Of a DNA stretch of 64,000 bases, positions 24,000 to 35,851 are shown in pieces. Location of the stretch: assembly GCA_947683625.1 (NCBI GenBank), contig CANTUR010000039.1, forward strand, positions 2,356,001-2,420,000. The letters run 5' to 3'. The notes below the pieces were generated by a model that had not been told where the DNA came from, ran no database searches, and worked only from the letters and a program-made list of their open reading frames with translations. Both the position numbers and the translations under genes were made by a program. This DNA is from Mallotus nudiflorus. Its lineage: Eukaryota > Streptophyta > Magnoliopsida > Malpighiales > Euphorbiaceae. Every line of letters starts with the position of its first letter. Position 1 is the first letter of the stretch.

Positions 24000-25590
24000 A
24001 CATTAAATGAAAAGATGTAGTCCAAACTAAACATAACATAAAGGAAAAACAAACTAAGCAAACTAAATATCAAGCACACCTAAACATAAAGGAAAACACA
24101 TTAAACACCCTAATCATAAAACATTTAAAAGAGCATTTAGGTGCTTGGATTAACATCTTATGCATCTCCTTGAGTTTCTTCATGATATGGAGATTGAGAT
24201 ACTTAAGGAGGAGGAGGCCATGTGCATTGCAAGTTGTGATAGGCATAAAGATGATGAATATCATATTCCACATGATCCATGTGCCTATTAAAGTGATTAA
24301 GTCTAGGATTAACTTGATCAAACCAATTATTGAAGTTAGATTCAACGATGGAAAGACGATCAAAGGAGTCTCCAACCCAAGCGGGTTCATCATCCATGCT
24401 TTATGAAGTAGAGGGGTCTCTTGCTCTCTTTCTTTAAGGCATGGGAGGTTGAATTTGGGGAGGTTCTTGTTCTTCCTTAATACTAACCCCTTGAAGGCCT
24501 AGATTGCCAATTTGCTCAATATCCTTCAAGTTTTGAGCAAGTTCTTCACCCACTACTTCTTCCTTAATCTTCCATATCCATTGGTTGCCCACCTTTTTAA
24601 ATTAGTTGGAATTTTTGAGAAATTTTTCATCAATGAGGGAATAAGGGATCGACTCAAGATGGTTATAGTCAATCTTGAAGTGTTGAGAAATTTGAGTCAT
24701 TATCCCCCTAATGGAAATTGCACTACTTACACTATCACTCAACAACTAAAGTCTCCATTGTAACCATCTTTCTAAAGCAACATCAACATTGTATTAAGTG
24801 CAATGGAGAAGAAAAAGGTCATCAAAAGAGATTGCCTCATTTCTTAAACCTCTATCATGAAATGAATAAGTGATGAAGCAATGAATGTACCAAAGACTTT
24901 TAGAGGATAGTGATGATGATTTTGCATGACCCGCAAAAAAAGGTTCTACATTAAGTTTGACATTGTTTACCCAAAATGAGTGAAGAGACCAAAGGGTGTT
25001 GGATGCTTAAATCCACATAGATTGTCAAAATCCTCTTTGGTTAGAAAATGATCCCTTCCCCCTAATTTGAAATGCATGCTATACCAAGGGTTTTGATCAT
25101 TAACATTTTAAGTCCAAAGCAAAAGAAGGATAGGAACTCAATAACAAGGGGAGGAATGGTGATGAGAGGAGTGAAAGCATGTGTAAACATACCAATCCTT
25201 TCAATAAGAGATTGCACTTGATAAAAGCAACAAAGTAATTCCAAGGCAACCTTGGACATGTATCTAGAGGGAATAATCTTCCTCTTTGAGAATTGAGTGG
25301 CCTTTCTCTTGATTTATGTTGGTGTAAGAGAAAGGAGGAGTTTTCTTTGTTTGCTCCTTTGTTACCCTTCTTACTTGTGAAGGTTGAGAGGAAGAGGAAG
25401 GAACTTGATTTTGAGAGGACTTCTTCTTTGGTGCTATGGTGAGAGTTTGGAAAGAAATAAAAAGTTGTGAATGGTGATATAAGAGGAAAGAAAAGAGAGA
25501 AAACAACCAATATTGCAAAATAGAAGTTAATGGTGATGAAGAGGGAATAAAAGGAGGTTTAAATAAGAGAAGTATAGACATCAATTGTCA
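24000..25590 (-). pseudogene. Post-pol ORF of the SIRE-like element, degenerate
   Basis: On the minus strand, from about 25590 leftward, a lysine/serine-rich start (APKKKSSQNQVPSSSSQPSQ) leads into KTPPFSYTNINQEKGHSIL. After a frameshift come KVALELLCCFYQVQSLIERI and FTHAFTPLITIPPLVIEFLS, and the tail near 24203-24397 includes WFDQVNPRLNHFNRHMDHVE. Its position after RNase H fits the extra ORF of SIRE-type elements, sometimes called env-like. The middle part resembles the 'putative plant transposon protein' type. No function can be shown and no credible signal or membrane anchor is apparent. Multiple frameshifts are present. Confidence 0.55.
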
Positions 25591-26295
25591 TAAATTGAGT
25601 CAAAAAGTGGTTGATAATGCAAGTAACCATTTTGGAATGGAAGGAGAGAAGTAGGAGTTATAATTCCAATAGAATTGTGACTCCTCGCCTGTCAGAACAC
25701 TCCTCACTATTAGGTCAGGATTGTGAGAGTCGCCCATAAGGGGTACTGACAACTGAAAGGATGTAAGTCATGAGCAGTTGCAGCCTTTGCAACGACTCAT
25801 GACCACAATGCCGATATGCCCCTAAACTTTTAAAAAATAAGCAATTGGGTCCAAAAATCGTTGCAATTTAGTCCCCGTGAACTAAATGGACACCTACTTT
25901 GAATTAATTCAAAGAAAAATTGAATTCAACCAAAACCAAGGTTATGTTCATACATAATTGAGCATATAAATAGGCATTTTGATTAAAAAAAATTATTTTG
26001 CTAATTTTTGAAATAATTAGTTAATTAACTTTAATAATTAATTATTAATTAGAAAAATTTTTTAAAAAATTATGAGCAAAAAATGAAGCTTTAAAAGATA
26101 AGCATGTAAATAATTTCACAAGATTAACTATGCATATAACTCAATTTAATGGGAAAAACATATCACATTTTGCATTATATGAAGCATTCAACTCAACAAA
26201 CACGTGAATTAATTACATGGATTGTTCATTCATCTAGCAATAACATAAATAAGAATCACATAAGTGTAAGACATATAACAATCAAGGTACATACA

Positions 26296-27597
26296 TCAAT
26301 GCAAGCTAGAGTCATCCATCATTCCTAGTTCATGCTTAATGAATTCAAGCAAGATATCACCACAATGCACATGATCTCTAAGGAAATGATATCTAATTTC
26401 TAAATGCTTTGTTCTTGAATGTTGAATAAGATTTTTGCTAAGGTTTATAGCACTTGTATGATCACATTTAATTGGAATATGATCAATATTAATGTCATAG
26501 TCCAATAGTTGTTGTTTTTGCTATAATACTTGTAAGTAATAACAATTAGTCACCATATATTCGGTTTTGATGGTGGATAAGGCAATAGAGACTTATTTTT
26601 TACTAAACCAAGAAACTAAAAAATTTCTTAAAAATTGGCAAGTTCTAAAAGTTCTCTTTCTATATAGTAAACTATCAGCTAAGTTGGCATCAGAATAACT
26701 AAATTAAAGGTTGAACTCTTTGGATACCAAAGTCCTAAATTTATAGTTCCACTAAGGTATTTGAAAATTCTCTTACTAGCATTTAAATGTGACTCCTTAG
26801 GACATGATTGAAAATGAACACACAAATAAATAGCAAACGTTATATCTAGTCTACTTATGGTAAGGTAAATAACGGATCCAATGATACCTCTATATTGTTA
26901 TTCATCAATCGGTTTCCCATTCTCATCCTTGGTGAGTTTGGTGGTGGTGATTATAAGAGTCTTGATTTTCTTAACTCCTTTCATGCTAAACTTCTTGAGG
27001 ATGTCCCTTGTGTACTTGGTTTGGTTGATGAAAATCTCATCCTTGCATTGCTTGATTTGTAATCCAAGGAAGAACTTGAGCTTACCCATCATGCTCATTT
27101 CAAATTTCCTTGCATTAGCTTAAAAAATTCTTCACATAAGCAATAGTTAGTAGCAAAATAATGTCATTAACATATATTTGAATAATAAGTAAATCATGTT
27201 TGGATTTCTTAATGAATAGAGTTGTGTTAACTTTTCCTTTAGAGAGCCCTTTCTCTAATAAAAAGTTGCTCAACCTTTCATACCAAGCTCTAAGAGCTTG
27301 CTTCAATCCATATAATGCTTTAGATAGTTTGAACATATGATTAGGAAAGTCAAAATTTTCAAAATGCGAAGGTTGTTCTAAATAAACCTCCATTTATTCA
27401 CTTTTGACATCCATTTGAAAGAGTTTAAAATCTATATAAGATACAAATGCATGTAACATTCTAATGGATTCTAATGTTGCAACGAGGGCAAAGGTTTCAT
27501 CATAATTAATGTCTTCCTTTTGATTATAACCTTTACCTACTAATCTAGCTTTGTTCCTAGTTATGACACCTTGCTCATTCATCTTATTTCTAAACAC
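26296..27597 (-). pseudogene. SIRE-like Copia reverse transcriptase / RNase H remnant
   Basis: On the minus strand: RT N-terminal part at 27597-27394 (NKARLVGKGYNQKEDINYDE, ending FQMDVKSE); 27393-27115 (MFKLSKALYGLKQALRAWYE) with the catalytic motif changed from YVDD to YVND; 27098-26898 (GKLKFFLGLQIKQ, YTRDILKKFSMKG); then RNase H ending at 26296 (IPIKCDHTSAINLSKN, SRTKHLEIRYHFLRDHV). The order and spacing are standard for plant Copia. Loss of an active-site Asp, plus frameshifts between blocks, make it inactive. Confidence 0.88.
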
Positions 27598-28089
27598 TCA
27601 TTCGGTGCTTATTATAGGATGATGCTTAGGCCTAGGAACCAGGGTCTAAATCTTATTTCTCTCCAATTGATTTAACTTTCTTATATAGCAAGGACCCAAG
27701 ACTTACCACTTAAAGAATCATCAATATTTTTGGGTTCAATTTAAGAAATGAAGGCTAAATTAGCAATACATTTAAAGTGAGATATAATAGTTACCCCCTT
27801 TGAAGTGTCACCTATGATGAGGTCTTGAGGATGAGCTTTCTTGAATTGGCTTTCCTTTAGAAGTTCATCCTTTAAAGTTAGTTGAGTGCTCCCTTTATCC
27901 TCTTCCTTGTCGGGCTCACCAATTCTAAAGGTTTATTGGCATCCTCTTCTTGAATGTTCATCTCCACAAAGTCCTCTATAACATTTTTGACACTAACAAA
28001 ATCCAGTCTAGGATCAAGTGGGTTAGATTCATTAAATACAACATTTATTGACTTTTCAACTACTAAAGTTCTTTTGTTAAATATTCTAT

Positions 28090-29260
28090 CTCTTTTACTA
28101 GTGGTACATAGCCTATGAAAATTTCTTTATCGGCTTTAGAATTGAATTTTCCAAGATTGTCTTTGGTGTTTAATATAAAACACTTACATCAAAATATTCT
28201 AAGATATAAGATCTTAGGTTTTCTATTATTTCAAAGCTCATAAAATTTTTATTTAAAATGAGTCTTTTAAAGACTATTTGCTATGTAGCAAGATGTGTTA
28301 ACAGCTTCTGCCTAAAAGTACAATGGTAAGTTATACTCATGAAACATGGTCCTAGGGATTTCCACTAGAGTCCTATTTTTCCTTTCAAATATTGTATTTT
28401 GTTGAGGTTTTCTAAGAGAAGAAAAAGTATGTGAAATACCATTTTCATTACAAAAGGTTTAGAAAAATTCATTTTCAAATTCAGTTCCATGATTACTTCT
28501 AATGGTTGAGAGGCAAAAACCTTTTTCCTTTTGAACTCTTTTTGAAAAACTTTTGAAAGCTTTAAATGCATCATTATTATGAGCAAGGAAACATACCTAA
28601 GTGTATCTAAGACATATGCATAGTGCATTCCACCCAAACTAGATACACTAGTTAGTTTAAATAAATTCATATAAATGAATTCAAAGTGGCCTAAAAGTGG
28701 ACACTATATTTTTGAGCTAAAAGGAAGATTTGGATTATTTTCCTTTTTGACAAGCATCACAAGTCTTGTCATTAGTGAACTTGAGTTTGGGTAACCCAAC
28801 CACAAGTTCATGCTTACTAAGGTCATCCAAAAGCTCAAAGTTTGCATGTCCTAGTCTTATATGCCATGTCCATGTAGACATCAAGCATTTAATATTTTTG
28901 CTATCAACTATATTCAAGTTAATGACATAGACATTGTCAACTCTTTCACCACTAAAAATTGCCTTGTCTTCATCTAAGCTACTAACAAAGCAACTTTTAG
29001 GATAGAAATTGACTTTATTTCTTTAATGCTTACTATCTTTCCTTTGGCATTGTCCCTAAAGGTGGCATGTACTCCATCCTTAATGTTAAGCTTGTTGAAT
29101 TGTTCTTTATCTTCCATCATGTGCTATGAACATCCATTATCAATATACCACTTGCTTTTAGCTCTTATGGACTTTAAGCACACTTACATAACACAATTCA
29201 AACATTCTTTGAACCCAAACCTTTATTGGTCTAGGTTGGTTAGTTTCAAAGTAGTCTAAA
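28090..29260 (-). pseudogene. SIRE-like Copia integrase remnant
   Basis: On the minus strand the GAG-pre-integrase zinc region at 28917-28735 reads TWHIRLGHANFELLDDLSKH then DKTCDACQKGK. That is the HHCC-type finger HxxLxH...CxxC seen in Copia, here with one extra residue before CDAC. A degenerate protease end precedes it. The catalytic core lies at about 28670-28365 in shifting frames (SPKQNT-like and ERKN words, then MFHE). The 5' part is cut off from gag by the solo LTR at 29547-31084. Confidence 0.78.
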
Positions 29261-29546
29261 GGAAGTAATTGCAAGTGTATTTTTCTATAAAAGCACACAT
29301 TGCTAGTGTGACCTTTGGTCATGCAATAGAAGCATTCAACATTGGAAAATCTATTTCTTCTAGGACATATGATTGTCTAGTGTATGAGACATGCCTTTTG
29401 TGTTGAGTGTATTATTATTTTATACTCTTCCTAAAGGTCTTTTATTCTATTGGAAGAGAGTGAGATACACATTAACAATAACATCTTGCATTGTGAGGTG
29501 ATTGTGTTTCATGCTTATGAGTATTATATCCGGTGTACATGAAGGC

Positions 29547-31084
29547 TATTGGGATTCGTGATACAAACGCAGCGAAAAAATTAAAATTTTATCACGTACC
29601 CAAGCCTGGATCCATGTAATTCGACTACTTGATTAAGTCTAGGGTTTCAAGAATCTCACCAAAACGTAGAAGAGACAAGATTTTCTGGAAGGATGAGAGG
29701 AGGATCACACCGGTGACACCTTACCTCGAGCTTTTTGGCTTGGTTGTTCGGATCAAGACATCTCCAAAAGGATGCGTCCTCTATAGGTATCCACACGAAC
29801 AACCCTTCACAAAATGAATTGGAGTGTGTGTGCTAGCAACCTCCTTGATTGTCTCACAAATCAAGAACAAAATAAAAACTCTGTCTTTGTTTTCTAAGGA
29901 GAAAGAAAATGAATTTTTGAGGCAGAAAAACCAATGTATGAAACCCTAGAGAATATAACATATTTATAGACTCCAAATTAGGGTTTCACCTACCAATGAC
30001 CTTTTGGTAATTTCTATTTATTATATTCTGATTTTGTTTAAAAAAAAATTAGAAATAATATCTTATTTATTTATTTAAAATAACATTTATCTTAAATAAA
30101 TAAATAAATAAATAAAACACTTTAATTATTTATTTCCACAGAGTTTATTTTGGGCTTATTAAACCCATATTCGTTTTGGGCTTGTTCTAAGTGTGTGACC
30201 CTGTAGGTTCACATAACATTGGTAATGGGCCTAAATCTCTATTTAGGCCTACAGGTCATAAGTGGCCTCTAGCAAGACATTATGACTACCCAAGTCATGT
30301 GAAGTCAATAATCCTACATAAGCTAATTACAATGAATTTTATTGTCCCTTTATCACATGATATCTTAATTGAACATAAGGCATAGAATGTCATCCTTATA
30401 TAGTTCAATATTATAACTTGATTCCAAGTAGACTGAAAATGATAACTCTTTATCAATTCATTTTAGCATGGCCATGCAATTTTCTTCAGTCTATCTCATT
30501 AAGGGGCCCATGGATATCTTTCTTATATTAATGAGGGATAAATTCCTTCTGAATCACTCACATTCCTCACATAACTAATTTCATATCCAACAACATTCCA
30601 ATTTAATCGTCCGGTTAAAGACAATGTTAGAATGTATCAAAACATAAAATAGCTATGTAGAAATCCATGATGATTTCAAGGTCAAAGGACCGAAATAAAA
30701 TTATTATGATGAGAAATACTTATGACAATAATCTATGTAGTATTCTCATAGTGGGTCAATCCAATACATGATCTCTCATCATGTACCTATGATTTGACTT
30801 AATATCTCATATTCATGATTAGTAAAACATAATCATTAGTCAACATCATACTAGCCTTAATACTTTAATATTTATATAATGAATAAATGGCTAGGGATAA
30901 TTAGAATAGAACTCTTATTTTAATCTAAGGGTTTTACTATCAAGTCACATACTTGATGGCCTTAGTAAGAATTAACCATTCATATAATTATCATAAAATT
31001 AAATGATAATGAAATACCTCTTTATTAATAAAATAAGAAAGTCAATGCATAATCAAATGATTGACCTAGTGCATACCACTAACA
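29547..31084 (+). mobile_element. Solo LTR-X copy 1, inserted in the SIRE-like gag-pol
   Basis: Starts TATTGGGATTCGTGATACAA (TG of the family mutated to TA) and ends CACTAACA. It is flanked by the exact 5-bp duplication AAGGC (29542-29546 and 31085-31089). The 1538 bp align end to end with 33734-35274 in reverse complement. The short frames inside (29629-29817, 30191-30385) are also present in the other copy but match no protein family, so they are probably chance frames within LTR sequence. Confidence 0.93.
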
Positions 31085-31364
31085 AAGGCATCTCTAGTTT
31101 GAGGCCTTTAAGCTTATGTCTTAGGCCTTTATGTCAATAATGGTTGTGTCTTGAAGGACTTAGCCTTGACATTAGGCATATAAGACTTTTTAGCTTTGAG
31201 AGCTTAAGTCATAAGAGGTTTAGAGGTGGAAGGAGATGAATCACATGAAGCTTTAACAAATTTGATATGTGATGATGATAAGGAAGACATTCCATTTATA
31301 TATCTAATTTCATAGGTATTCCCATAAAATTTTTAGGAATCAAGAAAACTATCTAGAGTCTCTT

Positions 31365-32690
31365 TTACCTTTTTAAATTTAGAAATAGAATTTTTAACTC
31401 TGAAACCTCTCTAGAAAGCCTAAGATTTTCATCATTAGCTTTCTTGAGTTGGTCTTTTAAGGAGCTAGAAGTTTTCAAGTCATTTGCATGTTTTTCATTT
31501 GATTCAACAAGTTTAGAAAAATAATTTTTTAAGTTTTCAAACTCCTTGGACAATTTAGATAGCTCATGCTTGTAGAGCTTTTTCTTTAAGAGTAAGCTTT
31601 CACATTTAAGCATGAGTTTGCTCACAATAGAGCTCTCATCATCATCATCATCATCATAAGAAGAGTGAGAAGTATAAGGTACTTCATCTTTATCTTTAAG
31701 GGCCATGAAATAAAGGTTGGCCACTTCTTCTTGTTCTTCTTCCTTTTCCAATTTGGAGGAGCCATCCTATGAAGCTTTAAAGCCCTTGTTCTTGTCCTCT
31801 ATTCCCTTGTTCTTGAACTTCAACCTTGGACATTCATTTCTAATGTGTCTTAGTTTCTTGCATCATAGTAGGTGACTTTCTTTTTCTTTTTACCTTAAAA
31901 CTTCTTGTTGTCTCTTTACGTTGAGAAGCTTTTTCTCTTTAAGAACTTCTTAAATCCTCTAGTGATCATAGTTATTTAATCATCATCATCTTCACTAGAT
32001 TCAACAAGGCTTTCATCATCACTTGCTTCTTATATATCTTTTAATGCAATCCCCTTTTTCTTCTCTTCTTTCTCATCTTTCTCATCTCCTTTTTGCTTTA
32101 TAGTAAGCTCATATATAAGGAGCTTTCCAATGAGAATGTTGGTTGAGAGAGTTAAGAGGTTATAAGCTTCCTCAATTAAAGTGACTGTAGATTCCCAATC
32201 CTTCTTAGCTATGATTGTTAGAATCTTATTATTTACTTCTTCCTTGGAAATGTGTTTTCCAAGTTTCTTGAAAGTAGTAAGAAGAGTATTGAGGTGATTA
32301 GTCATCTTGGTTATTAATTCTTGTGGCTTCATCTTAAAAATCTCATATTCATGCATGTAAAGTTAAAATTTCTTGGTTCTTACTTGCACATTTCCTTCAT
32401 AGTGGTTCTCAAGAGTTTCCTATACTTATTTTATAGATTGGCAATATTAAGCCTTGCGTCTTTTTTTCTATAGACATAGAGGCTAGCAAGATTATCATGG
32501 CCCTTTTTTTTCACCATTGACTTCTTGCAAGGATAGTTTCTACACCATTTAATAGTGATTTTAGGACAACATCCCAAAGTTTAATGGGATCACTATCTAA
32601 ATATAATTCCATTTTGAACTTCCAATGTGGGTAGTCATTACCATCAAAGAAGGGTCTATGATATGAAAAGTTTGAAGATTCACCCCCTAT
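31365..32690 (-). pseudogene. SIRE-like Copia gag remnant
   Basis: On the minus strand from about 32690: LWDVVLKSLLNG-type words, then an open block 32356-32030 (MKPQELITKMTNHLNTLLTT ... KDWESTVTLIEEAYNLL) typical of the UBN2 gag fold. A Lys/Glu-rich stretch follows. A zinc-knuckle relic lies near 31850, and an open 128-codon block at 31751-31365 is strongly acidic, then coiled-coil-like (SLKDQLKKANDENLRLSREV). Gag forms the particle that packages element RNA. Stops separate the blocks. Confidence 0.85.
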
Positions 32691-32727
32691 GATCTTTTCT
32701 TTTTACAATTATGTACCAATAAGTCAA

Positions 32728-32738
32728 GCTCTGATACA
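32728..32738 (-). other. Primer binding site of the SIRE-like element
   Basis: On the minus strand, TGTATCAGAGC follows the 5' LTR end CTAGTACA after two bases. It matches the initiator-tRNA-Met type site TGGTATCAGAGC with one G missing. Confidence 0.8.
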
Positions 32739-32740
32739 CT

Positions 32741-35433
32741 TGTACTAGCCCTAGAGGAGGGCTGAATAAGGCAATTAAAAATTTAAAAGAAAATTAAGGA
32801 AAAATTAAGGATAAGAGAATAGAACATAAGTAATTAAGGAATTTAGTTTATCAAAAAACCTACATCTCCACTTAACTCTCCCAAGTTAGGATTTTTAAAT
32901 CACCACAATCTACTCACTTAGATTGATTTTTACAAGATTGAGTTTTAGGCTTAAATCTAACTTTATAATTAAGAGTTTAGGATTACTTTTTAACCTAATT
33001 CCCAAGTGTTTTTAATAGGCAAACACTTAAACCTTACACACTAGAATAAGACCTCACTTCCCTTCTCTATACAATAGAAAATAGAAGAAGAAGAGTCTAT
33101 ATTCTAACACATAACCAATTCTTAAAAGAGTTTATGAGTATAAAGAAAGTATATAAGAATTTTGAATGCTCAATTGAATATTAGGAGGAATTTTTCACCT
33201 AACAGAGTCTCTAACTCTTGAATGAGGTTCCAGGAATTTTTTTTATACTTGAGTATCAAATTATGGTTATTGGGGGCATTAAGTTTATCCTTAATAATAT
33301 CCAAGTTTCATTAAATGAGTTCATAGCTTTTACAAGAGAAATGTCACTCACAAAGGTGAGGAGAAGCTCACGATCATGAGGGATGAAAAACTAACCATTA
33401 GAGCAGTAGGTGATCGTTATGTCTTGAGAGACAGTGTTATCATGGGATGGTCATGAAAGTAAGGGTAGGTTGTGAGGGGCTCAGCCTTTTTTAGCTTTTT
33501 AAACATGCAATTGCTCACATTTTGGATAAGTGATCACGGGAAAGTCATAATTTGGATGCCTCTGCTCATAATCATGAGGGCAAATCGTAAGGGGCTCTGG
33601 ATTCTTCATAATTTGATAATTCTTTGAGTCTTTAGCTTAAGAGGATGGCTCTTAATCATGAGCTTTGCTCATGAGGGATGCTTATAGACTTGTTTTGAGC
33701 ATGTTTTTGTTCTTGCATAGTCCCAATTGTTCTTGTTAGTGATTTGCACTAGGTCAATCATTTGTGATTATGTATTGACTTTCTTATTTTATTAATAAAG
33801 AGGTATTTCATTATCATTTGATTTTATGATAATTATATGAATGGTTAATTCTTACTAAGGCCATCAAGTATGTGACTTGATAGTAAAACCCTTAAATTAA
33901 AATAAGAGTTCTATTCTAATTATCCCTAGCCATTTATTCATTATATATAAATATTAAAGTATTAAGGCCAGTATGAAGTTGACTGATGGTTATGTTTTAC
34001 TAATAATGAATATGAGATATTAAGTCAACTCATAGGTACATGATGAGAGATCATGTACTGGATTGACCCACTATAAAAATACTACATAGATTATTGTCAT
34101 AAGTATATCTCATCATAGTAATTTTATTTTGGTCCTTTGACCTTGAAATCATCATGGATTTCTACATAGCTATTTTATGTTTTGACACATTCTACCATTG
34201 TCTTTAACCGGATGATTAAATAGGATGTTGTTGGATATGAAATTAGTTATGTGAGGAATGTGAGTGATTTAGAAGGGATTTATTCCTCATTAACATGAGA
34301 AAGATATCTAAAGGCCCCTTAATGAGATAGACTGAAGGAAAATGCATGGCCATGCTGAAATGAATTGATAAAGAGTTATCATTTTCAGTCTACTTGGAAT
34401 CAAGTCATAATATTGAACTATATAAGGATGACATTCTATGCCTTATGTTCAATTAAGATATCATGTGATAAAGGGACGATAAAATTCATTGTAATTAGGT
34501 TATGTCGAATTATTGACTTCACATGACTTGGGTAGTCATAATGTCTTGCTAGAGGCCACTTATGACTTGTAGGCCTAAATAGAGATTTAGGCCCACTACC
34601 AATGTTATGTGAACCTACAGGGTCACATAAGAACAAGCCCAAAACGATATGGGTTTAATAAGCCGAAAATAAACTCTGTGGAAATAAATAATTAAAGTGT
34701 TGTATTTATTTATTTGTTTATTTATTTAAGATAAATGTTATTTTAAATAAATAAATAAGATATTATTTCTGATTTGTTTTTTAAAAAAAATCAGAATATA
34801 ATAAATGGAAATTACCAAAGGTCATTAGTAGGTGAAACCCTAATTTGGAGTCTATAAATATGTTATGTTCTCTAGGGTTTCACATACTTATTTTTCCTGC
34901 CTCCAAATTCATTTTCTTTCTTCTTAGAAAACAAAGACAGAGTTTTTCTTTTGTTCTTGATTTGTGAGACAATCAAGGAGGTTGCTAGCACACACACTCC
35001 AATTCATTTTGTGAAGGGCTGATCATGTGGATACCTATAGAGGATGCATCCTTTTGGAGATGTCTTGATTTGAACAACCAAGCCAAAAAGCTCGAGGTAA
35101 GGTGTCACCGGTGTGAACCTCCTCTCATCCTTCCAGAAAATCTTGCCTTTTCTGCATTTTGGTGAGATTCTTGAAACCCTAGATTTAATCAAGTAGTCGA
35201 ATTACATGGATCCAGGCTTGGGAACGTGATAAAATTTTAATTTTTTCGCTGCGTTTGTATCATGAAACCCAACAGTTCCTTCAAATTTTTATTAGTTACA
35301 AACCTATAAATGCTTTCACTTGGATTCTTTATATTTGATTCACTCTAAAACACACTTAGATAAGCATCATTAGCTTATTCAAATCATTTATCAAAGTCAA
35401 AACTTTAGAGATTGATAAAGCTTGAGGTCAACA
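32741..35433 (-). repeat. 5' LTR of the SIRE-like element, split by solo LTR-X copy 2
   Basis: The plus-strand left end TGTACTAGCC borders the PBS. The right end GAGGTCAACA borders the target duplication AGGAA. Without the nested LTR-X and its duplicated target it is about 1.15 kb. A third copy, lacking its first ~120 bp and without the LTR-X, is at 59073-60094. Confidence 0.9.
33734..35274 (-). mobile_element. Solo LTR-X copy 2, inverted relative to copy 1
   Basis: The plus-strand ends are TGTTAGTGATTTGCAC and ATGAAACCCAACA. It is flanked by GTTCT (33729-33733) and GTTCC (35275-35279), a 5-bp duplication with one change. The paralogous sequence at about 59935-59950 reads TAATTGTTCCTTCAAATTT without any insertion, which is a natural empty site. 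It is 1541 bp and, read on the minus strand, carries the same internal landmarks as copy 1. Confidence 0.94.
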
Positions 35434-35851
35434 AGGAAGAAAGAATAAAAACTCACAGATAGATGAAGAGTGAAATAAGAGTGAAATACAGAAGAAAGAG
35501 ATTTGAAATATTTCAAGGGCATGGAATTTACAATATGAGAGCAAGCATCAATTTCAACATGAACTGCAACTATGGGAGTGCTGATGTTATCAATTTCTTT
35601 AATTCTTTCTAATGTGGTGTTGATGTGTTATGTGGTTTTAAAGGATGACTAACATGTCATCAACATCTTTTAAGGAGAATGGGAAAGACACTGACACGTC
35701 AATAAGTTCTATTAAATTTGATGTCGTAGGACTAACAATGAATTTTTTAAAACATTCATGGACTTAATCAATACACTTAAATCTTATAGGAATTAAATTG
35801 AAAAATTGTTATAAGTTTTAGGACTAATTAAGTCATTATCCTGTTTTGTAA

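Larger units (their letters stand above)
21949..35433 (-). mobile_element. SIRE-like Copia retrotransposon, full length, nested insertions
   Basis: The left LTR begins at 21949 and the right LTR ends at 35433. Both outer edges are followed by AGGAA (21944-21948 and 35434-35438), an exact 5-bp target duplication. On the minus strand the order is 5' LTR, PBS, gag, protease/integrase, RT, RNase H, a post-pol ORF, PPT and 3' LTR. An extra ORF after pol is typical of the SIRE/Maximus Copia lineage. The element is interrupted by two solo LTR-X copies and one tandem duplication. All genes contain stops or frameshifts, so it is inactive by itself. Confidence 0.92.
21597..35842. mobile_element. MULE-type MITE split by the SIRE-like Copia element
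   Basis: The left arm (21597-21948) and right arm (35439-35842) are inverted copies over about 255 bp. Both begin GGATAATGACTT...AGTCCTAAAA and share AACATGTTGAT/ATCAACAT blocks. The flanking 9-mers GTATTGTAA (21588-21596) and GTTTTGTAA (35843-35851) match at 8 of 9, as for Mutator-type insertions. Without the Copia insertion the element is about 0.77 kb. It landed 65 bp downstream of the PPR stop codon. Part of its right arm is repeated at about 60095-60490. Confidence 0.8.

Noticed and set aside
29629..30385. Open frames inside LTR-X that are also present in copy 2 (35192-35004 and 34642-34436).
   Set aside because: Conservation is explained by the copies being the same repeat. The frames are short, match no family, and are not continuous with any retroelement gene.
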